A stretch of 6,851 nt of DNA from Chlorobiota bacterium (GTDB lineage Bacteria > Bacteroidota > Bacteroidia > Bacteroidales > JAADJA01). The position numbers and the translations under genes were made by a program. The notes below the pieces were generated by a model. That model saw only the letters and a program-made list of their open reading frames with translations, made no database searches and was not told the DNA's origin. The stretch lies in the NCBI GenBank assembly GCA_030592565.1, contig JAUVIX010000207.1, forward strand, positions 1 through 6,851, in the 5' to 3' direction. This document shows positions 1 through 4,418 of the stretch, piece by piece (the first letter of the stretch is position 1; every line of letters starts with the position of its first letter).

Positions 1-318
1 AATATTTATCTTGATTTTATCATCGGATACCTCGACCATGTTCATTGTCTAATATCTCTTAACGATTCATTGAGCATTGGGAAAATTGCACAATTGATTA
101 AAGGTGTGTCATCTCAGTGGATAAATCAAAACAAATTGACAAAAACAAAGTTTGAATGGCAGGATGAATATATGGCTATCGGTGTTTGCGATGATAAAAT
201 TCAAATTGTCAGGGATTACATTGCCAAACAGGAAGAACATCATAATACTATTTCATTTTCGCAAGAATATGATCAATTTATCAAGCGTTATGGTTTTGAT
301 ATTGTCAGAAAAGGTTAA
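1..318 (+). CDS. REP-associated tyrosine transposase (RAYT, IS200-like Y1 family), 3' part
   Basis: C-terminal 105 residues of a single-strand DNA transposase; the reading frame is open to the left edge, so the N-terminus lies outside the window. The HUH metal-binding motif is visible as HVH (residues 13-15 of the fragment). The probable nucleophilic tyrosine is Tyr73, in the helix reading DYIAKQEEHH; this Y-I-x-x-Q-E-E-H-H pattern is characteristic of RAYT proteins. The FEWQDEY segment just before it is also typical. In this family the tyrosine forms a covalent link with DNA at hairpins in REP-type palindromes. The DNA immediately downstream is full of such palindromes, which supports RAYT over a classical autonomous IS200. 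The stop is the TAA at 316-318. The TTG at 70 is not the real start, because homology continues upstream of it. No defect is seen in the visible part. Confidence 0.9.
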   Translation, partial: NIYLDFIIGYLDHVHCLISLNDSLSIGKIAQLIKGVSSQWINQNKLTKTKFEWQDEYMAIGVCDDKIQIVRDYIAKQEEHHNTISFSQEYDQFIKRYGFDIVRKG

Positions 319-322
319 AGTT

Positions 323-343
323 GGGCTAAAGCCCCCTTTTTAC
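323..343 (+). terminator. GGGCT-AA-AGCCC hairpin plus T-tract after the transposase
   Basis: A short perfect inverted repeat (323-334) begins four bases after the transposase stop and is followed by CC and a run of T. It could act as a weak intrinsic terminator for the transposase. The same 12-mer occurs in reverse complement at 462-473 and 657-668, so it is also a REP-type terminal palindrome. The stem is very short, so termination is an inference. Confidence 0.35.
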
Positions 344-355
344 ATCATATTATTT

Positions 356-375
356 CCACCACATAAATGTGGTGG
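356..375. repeat. Perfect 9-bp-stem palindrome (CCACCACAT/ATGTGGTGG)
   Basis: Two 9-bp arms, CCACCACAT and ATGTGGTGG, are separated by AA. The right arm overlaps the start of REP-like unit A. In unit B the outer CCACC (530-534) and GGTGG (564-568) arms are kept, but 29 unrelated bases sit between them, so this palindrome seems to be a site of insertion or replacement. It is probably a RAYT recognition hairpin. Confidence 0.7.
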
Positions 376-476
376 CTATTGATAATGGGAAAGCTCTGCA
401 ACATAGCAGGAAAAAATAAATAGGAACGGCATTTATGCCGTTTACCAAAAAACCATACAACGGGCTTTAGCCCAAA
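371..476. repeat. REP-like unit A
   Basis: First of two near-identical units of about 107 bp (the other is at 564-671). It starts with GGTGGCTATTGATAATGGG. It contains the perfect palindrome AACGGCAT-TT-ATGCCGTT at 425-442 and ends with GGGCTTTAGCCC at 462-473. That terminal 12-mer is the reverse complement of the one at 323-334, so unit A and its left flank form a composite bounded by inverted short palindromes, like a BIME built from REPs. It lies just downstream of the RAYT gene, the usual place for such elements. I see no coding content. Confidence 0.75.
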
Positions 477-563
477 TGGTTCTTTGTAATTTGTTGGGAT
501 AAAATCAACGTTCTTCGCTTCAATTGTATCCACCTCATCACCTCGGAAGGCTCAGTATTATAT

Positions 564-671
564 GGTGGCTATTGATAATGGGAAAGCCCTGCAACATAGC
601 AAGAAGAAATAAACAGGAATGGCATTTATGCCGTTTACCAATAATAACCACACCACGGGCTTTAGCCCAAA
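564..671. repeat. REP-like unit B
   Basis: Second copy of the unit at 371-476, about 193 bp further on. It carries the same GGTGGCTATTGATAATGGGA start, the same central palindrome at 618-635 (AATGGCAT-TT-ATGCCGTT, with one arm mismatch), and the same GGGCTTTAGCCC end at 657-668. Differences cluster in the spacers between the palindromes, while the palindromes are nearly unchanged. This fits selection or copying through the hairpins. The stretch between the units (477-563) holds no recognisable gene. Confidence 0.75.
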
Positions 672-692
672 CAATTCCATTAATATTCAACT

Positions 693-754
693 TTAAAATC
701 TGTGTCAAGTTCAATCATGGGTTATTTCTATCTCTTTGCTTTTTTTATTTATCA
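693..754 (-). pseudogene. DUF6364-type antitoxin fragment (duplicate of part of the gene at 2899-3143)
   Basis: On the minus strand this reads INKKSKEIEIT, and after an internal deletion IELDTDF. Both are pieces of the C-terminal half of a DUF6364 antitoxin. At the DNA level 693-717 is identical to 2945-2969, and 718-754 matches 2992-3028 with small changes; about 22 bases present in the other copy are missing here. The piece is too short to be functional. It is useful because its A-tract keeps one more base than the copy at 3014-3020, which pinpoints the frameshift there. It abuts the YoeB fossil through a shared TGATAAAT. Confidence 0.75.
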
Positions 755-840
755 TAGTGATATTTGCAACTATCAATCAATCTCTCCTGGTCAAAAACCT
801 GATAAACAAGTCTGTGTTCTCTGTCAATTCGGCTTATTAT
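745..840 (-). pseudogene. YoeB/Txe-family toxin, C-terminal remnant
   Basis: The minus-strand reading gives about 30 residues containing SRIDREHRLVYQV and ending SCKYHYDK, then TAA at 745-747. YoeB/Txe mRNA-cleaving ribosome-dependent toxins end in this way: an R-x-x-x-E-H-R-L-V-Y strand and a terminal C-[RK]-Y-H-Y containing the catalytic His-Tyr. The upstream two-thirds, with the catalytic Glu and the partner YefM antitoxin, is absent. An in-frame TAA at 841-843 marks the break, and beyond it lies the vsr fossil on the other strand. This is a dead fragment. The family call rests on the C-terminal motif alone but is fairly distinctive. Confidence 0.72.
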
Positions 841-855
841 TTACTGAAATATTTT

Positions 856-1189
856 GAAAAATTTAATAGTCTTTTGGTTAATGCGTTGGCACGTGTGAAT
901 TGCAAATGTTTATGGCTGCGAGACCTTGGCTGTTTGGCTCGTCCTGATTTTACCTTCCGAAAGTAAAAAATTGCCATTTTTTGTTACAGTTAATATTTCC
1001 ATAGAAAAGACTGTAAAACAAAAAAAACCAATACTGACTTTTGGAATAAGAAAATTGGGAGCAACATTGAACGAGACAAAAAGGTAAATTTGACACTGTT
1101 AAAAAACGGTTGGAAAGTAATTCAATTTGGGGACAGGTAATCACGAAAAATATCGACTTTTGCATAATGTGATAAAAGTAGCAGTATGA
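856..1189 (+). pseudogene. vsr: Very short patch repair (Vsr) mismatch endonuclease, decayed
   Basis: Vsr nicks next to T:G mismatches that arise by deamination of 5-methylcytosine, and usually accompanies a cytosine-5 methyltransferase. Read in one frame, 916-1137 gives LRDLGCLARPDFTF, a stop, KIAIF, a stop, YFHRKD, TNTDFWNKKI, NIERDKKVN, then GWKVIQF. These align in order with the Vsr blocks LPGxPDxxF, KIAIFVxGxFxHG, TNTxFWxxKI, NIERDxxVN and GWKVxRFWG. The catalytic Asp of the PD motif and the active-site His (1000-1002) are still readable. Damage: stops at 964-966 and 991-993, a one-base loss near 1126-1130 (after it WGQVITKNIDFC), and another near 1164-1167 (after it NVIKVAV). The last frame ends in TGA at 1187-1189, overlapping the HNH start as ATGA. 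The N-terminal end before ~916 is weakly conserved and its boundary uncertain; the true start is lost at the toxin fossil. Confidence 0.85.
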
Positions 1190-1938
1190 CAGAAAGAAAA
1201 TTGTGGACAAGAAACGAATTAATCCTTGCAATAAACCTATATTGTAAAATACCTTTCGGCAGATTGCATAAAGGTAATCCAGAGATAATCAAACTTGCTT
1301 CTTTGATTAAAAGAACTCCTTCTGCATTAGCTTGGAAACTTGTAAACTTTGCAAGTTTTGACCCAAGTTTGAAAGCTAGGGGAATTAAAGGAGCTAAAAA
1401 TGCATCTAGATTAGACAGAGAAATTTGGAATGAATTTTTTAACGATTGGGAGTCTATGGCTATTGAAAGCGAAATGCTTTTAGTGTCAAAACAAGAATCA
1501 AAAACCATAGAACATAACTTTATGGAAAAAGAAGGCGAAGAAAAGGAAAGGACAGTTAAAACCCGTGTTAATCAATCTTTTTTTCGTTCTGCTTTGTTAG
1601 CATCATACAATAATAAGTGTTGCATTGCTGGTATTTCAATTCCCGAATTTCTAATTGCAAGTCATATTGTTCCATGGTCTGTTGATAGCAAGAATAGATT
1701 AAATCCTCGCAATGGAATTCTCGTGAATGCCCTGCATGATAAAGCATTTGAATTTGGGTTCATTACTATTACTATAGATTATAAAATTTTAATTTGTAGT
1801 GATCTACTTAATAGAAAAGATGAAAGCAATGTCAATTATTTTCATAAATATCATAATAAAAGTCTAATTCTTCCCTCAAGATTTTTACCTGATAAAGAAT
1901 TCTTAACATATCATAACAATGAAAGATTTAGGCATTAA
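1186..1938 (+). CDS. HNH endonuclease (HNH_2-like), putative restriction enzyme
   Basis: 250 residues. The N-terminal ~90 residues (WTRNELILAINLYCKIPFG, later RTPSALAWKLVNFASFDP and DREIWNEF) are a helical module that recurs in front of HNH nucleases in restriction loci. A charged linker follows (100-125). The nuclease is at about 130-200: after NNKCCIAG come ASHIVPW (His160), NPRNGILVN (Asn176) and ALHDKAFEFG (His184), giving the H-N-H order of a beta-beta-alpha-metal fold. All key residues are present and the frame is undamaged, unlike its neighbours. The start at 1186 is supported by the ATGA overlap with the vsr remnant, which implies ancestral translational coupling. The end overlaps the next gene by 20 bases. 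It may be the cleaving or an accessory subunit of the former Vsr/EcoRII-associated system, or a methylation-dependent nuclease; the sequence does not tell which. Confidence 0.85.
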   Translation: MTERKLWTRNELILAINLYCKIPFGRLHKGNPEIIKLASLIKRTPSALAWKLVNFASFDPSLKARGIKGAKNASRLDREIWNEFFNDWESMAIESEMLLVSKQESKTIEHNFMEKEGEEKERTVKTRVNQSFFRSALLASYNNKCCIAGISIPEFLIASHIVPWSVDSKNRLNPRNGILVNALHDKAFEFGFITITIDYKILICSDLLNRKDESNVNYFHKYHNKSLILPSRFLPDKEFLTYHNNERFRH

Positions 1939-2215
1939 GCTATCTTATTTATTTAGAGATGAATCTAACTACAAAGAATTTGGTTTTGAATTATTTACAA
2001 ATATAAATCGAACTAACTTATCTGACATCAAAATCAAGTCTAAAACAAGATTAATTGATTCTGAGTTCTTCTACCCCCAAGATTTCGGTATTAAAGAATT
2101 TCATTTCAATCAATTTGACACCTCAAACGAATGGTACGAATTTGAGAGGTTTGAGGAAATATTATTGGCAGATGTGGACAAAAAGCGATATAGAGATATC
2201 CAGAGCATCTTGTAA
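1919..2215 (+). CDS. Small conserved hypothetical protein with FRDxSNYK motif
   Basis: 98 residues, starting inside the last codons of the HNH gene (20-base overlap, different frame) and ending in TAA at 2213-2215. Near the N-terminus it has YLFRDESNYKEFG, in the middle LIDSEFFYPQDFG, and near the C-terminus EWYEFERFEE. I recall an unnamed family of ~100-residue proteins with a Y/F-R-D-x-S-N-Y-K start, an L-I-D-G-E-(Y/F)-F centre and a W-(H/Y)-E-(F/L) end; this protein fits that plan at full length. No function is known to me. There is no signal peptide or membrane segment, and it is acidic. The tight overlap suggests co-translation with the HNH protein, hence a partner, inhibitor or regulator; that is inference. 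Confidence 0.7.
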   Translation: MKDLGIKLSYLFRDESNYKEFGFELFTNINRTNLSDIKIKSKTRLIDSEFFYPQDFGIKEFHFNQFDTSNEWYEFERFEEILLADVDKKRYRDIQSIL

Positions 2216-2229
2216 TAACATTCTTTGAT

Positions 2230-2643
2230 TCAAGAGCAGTGAAATCATTGGAGCACCATTTATCAGAAGTCTTCAATATTAGGGATTTATTTTACACTCC
2301 GCAAGCTTTAACTGAAACAAAGAAAAAGCCTGATTTCATTTTTCCAAATATTGATACTTATTTCACAGAACCGAAAGGAAGTTCAAAGTTGGTATTCCTT
2401 GGGGCAAAAACAACTTGTAAAGACAGATGGAGACAAATTGTTGGAGAAGCTGACCGGATTCCACATAAACACCTCTTTACTCTTCAACAGGGAATTTCTG
2501 GAAATCAACTGAAAAAGATGAAATTATCAGGAGTTACCTTAGTTGTTTCAAAACCGTATTTGAAAAGTTTTCCAAAAGAACATCAAGAAGATATTTGGAC
2601 ACTTGATAAATTTGTAAGACACGTTGAGAATACTCAAATATAA
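2230..2643 (+). pseudogene. EcoRII-type restriction endonuclease, C-terminal catalytic fragment
   Basis: EcoRII-family enzymes cut at CCWGG-type sites through a C-terminal PD-(D/E)XK-like nuclease domain. From 2230 the frame reads SRAVKSLEHHL, then KKKPDFIFP, GAKTTCKDRWRQIVGEADR, HKHLFTLQQG and GVTLVVSKPYL. This is the EcoRII-C signature, including the PD pair, the AKTTCKDRWRQ block and the EAD that follow each other in the active site. Homology already begins at the SRA segment, upstream of the first possible start (GTG at 2239), and an in-frame TAG lies at 2191-2193. The N-terminal effector domain and the beginning of the nuclease domain are therefore missing; full-length EcoRII is about 400 residues. 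What remains is a ~137-codon open frame ending TAA at 2641-2643, starting 14 bases after the small upstream gene. The catalytic motifs are intact but the protein is probably not functional. Confidence 0.88.
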
Positions 2644-2650
2644 TCCTTTT

Positions 2651-2827
2651 CTATTTACTTATCCCCAATACCTTCAGCCCTTGCTTTCTTTTGTAGGCAG
2701 CGGCATAAATATCTCTGATTTTAGAATAAAATATTCTTTTAGAGCATCGAATATCTCTAATTCTTTCAAAGAGTTCTTCAAAATATTGGTTACTTAATCC
2801 TGTTTCTTTAAGACATCTATCATTAAT
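2651..2827 (-). pseudogene. RhuM-family (virulence RhuM/Fic-associated) protein fragment
   Basis: The minus-strand frame reads LKETGLSNQYFEELFERIRDIR, interrupted here for length, then CSKRIFYSKIRDIYA, before a divergent tail and TAG at 2651-2653. The block YFEEL-ERIRDIR-S-R-FYxKI-DIYA is the hallmark of the central region of RhuM proteins (usually ~300-350 residues). Both ends of the gene are missing, and an in-frame TAA stands at 2828-2830. Between this and the antitoxin pseudogene, another minus-strand frame (ending at 2823) reads IWDLPEFKQVVREIMRHL; I do not recognise it, and it may be a further gene scrap. The fragment converges on the EcoRII remnant with only 7 bases between them, so a rearrangement join probably lies at 2644-2650. 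Confidence 0.65.
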
Positions 2828-2898
2828 TTATAAATTTTCTTAAATGTCTCATTATTTCTCTTACTACTTGTTTAAACTCCGGCAAATCCCAAATTTGC

Positions 2899-3143
2899 TC
2901 ATTTGTATTTCTCGATTAGAAAGTTAGTGTAATCATCCTTATAGTTAAAATCTGTGTCAAGTTCAATCACCCCACTTAAACTATCTACTAATGGGGTTAT
3001 TTCTATCTCTTTGTTTTTCTATTTATCAGAGATGCAAGATAAGATTCAATCAATCTAGAAAGACTTATTTTATGCGATTTTGCATAATCCTTAGCCTGTT
3101 CAATTATGACTTTGTCAACATTTAATGTGAGTTTTGTATCCAT
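2899..3143 (-). pseudogene. DUF6364-family antitoxin, frameshifted
   Basis: The frame starts with MDTKLTLNVDKVIIEQAKDY and SLSRLIESYL, the N-terminus of the DUF6364 antitoxins that pair mostly with PIN-domain toxins. It runs into TAG after TKR. In the next frame the protein continues as EIEITPLVDSLSGVIELDT, DFNYKDDYTNFLIEKYK, and then TGA at 2899-2901, the normal family ending. The span is 245 bases, one short of 82 codons. The partial duplicate at 693-754 has 8 bases where this copy has 7 (3014-3020), so a single A was lost from an A-tract. No PIN toxin follows, only the RhuM scrap. A good promoter box lies upstream. It could be a genuine pseudogene, slippage-prone, or a sequencing error in the homopolymer. 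Confidence 0.82.
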
Positions 3144-3162
3144 AATCAATATCTTTTGATTA

Positions 3163-3190
3163 CAAAATTAATCTATTTAGAAAAATCAAC
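3163..3190 (-). promoter_or_regulatory. Bacteroidota-type promoter for the antitoxin pseudogene
   Basis: The minus strand carries TAATTTTG at 3170-3163, an exact TANNTTTG -7 box, 19 bases before the ATG. A GTTG at 3190-3187 sits where the -33 TTTG box would be, but with a spacing (16 bases) slightly shorter than usual. The direct repeats at 3191-3223 abut it on the upstream side. Confidence 0.45.
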
Positions 3191-3223
3191 ATTAATACGT
3201 AAAATATATTATTATTGATACGT
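3191..3223. repeat. Direct repeat ATTAATACGT / ATTGATACGT, possible operator
   Basis: Two 10-mers differing at one position begin at 3191 and 3214, 23 bases apart (about two helical turns). They lie immediately upstream of the antitoxin promoter box. Antitoxins often bind repeated sites next to their own promoter, so these may be operator half-sites. The repeats are short and this region is A+T rich, so chance is possible. Confidence 0.3.
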
Positions 3224-3312
3224 GCAAATTTCATTTTTAGCACCATTTTCAAAAAACGCCCCCCAAAAAACAGTATTGAAAACCCATAGAATGGCTGCGG
3301 GCATTCAATTCT

Positions 3313-4176
3313 TTATTCTAATTTTCCTAATATTTCAATTGCCTCCATATCGAACCTTGAGAAAGCAAACCATTTTTTACCTAAGTCTTTTAAACTTGCT
3401 CCAAAATGATAAATTTCCTTGTTGTCTATTATCAAAAATCTATCGTGTGCTTGATTAAATTTCTTAATTCTTATCGGTTTGTATTGTGCATTATATTTGT
3501 CTAAATCTAATTTTAATTGTTTCGATATGTTTTTTGTATAGATTTCTACGTTAACTTTTTGATTTTTACTAAAAAGTGTAAGCACTGTTTCATCAATATA
3601 ATTATCAATTAAGGTTATAGATTTTTTTGCTCCTTTAATTAATTCTGCTACAAATTTATAGGCATCAAATATTTGCCCGTTGTAAAAAATCCCTTGTTTT
3701 GGTTTAAGAGTATTATTTTCAAGAGCATTGATTATTTGTCCAACTTTATTATCTGTTTCGAATTGTTTCAGTTCTAATTTATCAAGACGTTGAAATATAT
3801 TTACATTTGCCATTAAGAATTTTCTCATTCCTACAAACGCACGCATAATAGCAATATTAACTTGAATAGCTATTTTGCTATGTAAAACTCCTGATAAGGT
3901 TGAAACTCCTTGTTCTGTAAAAACATTAGGTAATTTTCTTCTTCCACCCCAACTTGATGTCGCATTTTGCGATTTCAAATTTCCCCATTCTTTATCTGAC
4001 AATCTGAACATAAAATCTTCTGGAAAACGTTCAATATTTCATTTTACTTGTTCATTCAGTCGGCTTGTAGAAACTTCATACAGTTTTGCTAAATCACTAT
4101 CAAGCATTACTTGCTTTCCCCTAATATTATATATCTGATTTTTAATATGCTCTTCATTGATAATTAAATCACTCAT
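3313..4176 (-). pseudogene. ORF6N-domain protein with PLD-like C-terminus, interrupted by one TGA
   Basis: Intended product of 287 residues. Residues ~8-110 are the ORF6N domain, found in phage and plasmid DNA-associated proteins: IYNIRGKQVMLDSDLAKLY, NIERFPEDFMFRL, GGRRKLPNVFTEQGV and IMRAFVGMRKF. A coiled linker follows (~125-155), then a C-terminal domain with QGIFYNGQIFDAY, SITLIDNYID and HDRFLIIDNKEIYHFGASLKDLGKKW. The H-D-R-x4-D at 244-251 resembles one half of a phospholipase D HKD motif with Arg for Lys, so catalysis is doubtful. Codon 46 is TGA (4039-4041), where relatives have Arg in VKRNIERFP; AGA to TGA is a single change. The rest of the frame is open to TAA at 3313-3315. Restart at Met56 (4011) would lack part of the ORF6N domain. 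The start at 4176 matches the family start. Recent inactivation is likely. Confidence 0.88.
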
Positions 4177-4227
4177 ATTAGATTGTTTATTTTCTTGACG
4201 CTTTTAAATTCAAAAAAAATTCAATTA

Positions 4228-4258
4228 CAAAGATACGATTTTAGGTTAAGGAAAGAAA
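4228..4258 (-). promoter_or_regulatory. Bacteroidota-type promoter for the ORF6N gene
   Basis: The minus strand has TATCTTTG at 4235-4228, an exact TANNTTTG -7 box, with TTTC at 4258-4255 nineteen bases upstream in the -33 position. It is 51 bases before the ATG at 4176. This arrangement matches the promoter consensus described for Bacteroides and Flavobacterium and suggests the gene was transcribed on its own. Confidence 0.55.
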
Positions 4259-4418
4259 AATTGTTTTTTACTTTTCTCATATCGCCATTTTTTAGTGCGG
4301 GCTTGCCTGCCAAAGCTTCAGTGTAGGTTGGGATGTGTGAATCAACCCAAAAAGATTGAAAACGAGAAACAGCCCACCAGCCCAAGAAACAGGCAGGTGT
4401 GCTATTTTATTTCAACTT

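Noticed and set aside
345..533. Minus-strand open frame of 62 codons through the repeat region
   Set aside because: It runs across REP-like unit A and its palindromes, has no recognisable motif, and the repeat structure explains the sequence better.
356..671. CRISPR array
   Set aside because: Only two long units separated by ~193 bases, containing several different palindromes; no regular short repeats or uniform spacers.
736..966. Plus-strand 76-codon open frame as a gene
   Set aside because: Its first half is antisense to the YoeB fossil and its end is simply the first readable part of the vsr pseudogene up to that gene's first stop.
950..1508. Minus-strand open frames opposite vsr and HNH
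   Set aside because: They are shadows of plus-strand genes with clear family motifs, and show no motifs of their own.
3222..3458. Plus-strand 78-codon open frame
   Set aside because: Its second half is antisense to the ORF6N gene, and the first half has no recognisable protein features.
4039..4041. TGA as a sense codon (alternative genetic code)
   Set aside because: Tryptophan is encoded by TGG throughout, the position expects Arg, and nearby pseudogenes also carry TAA and frameshift lesions, so decay is the simpler explanation.
4326..4347. GGTTG...CAACC hairpin in the 4177-4418 intergenic space
   Set aside because: Five-base stem with a twelve-base loop and no adjacent T-run; too weak to call.
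4306..4397. Inverted CCTGCC / GGCAGG as ends of a small mobile element or a terminator for the DUF2723 gene
   Set aside because: The arms are only six bases with an ~80-base loop, no target duplication is visible, and no T-tract follows; not distinguishable from chance.
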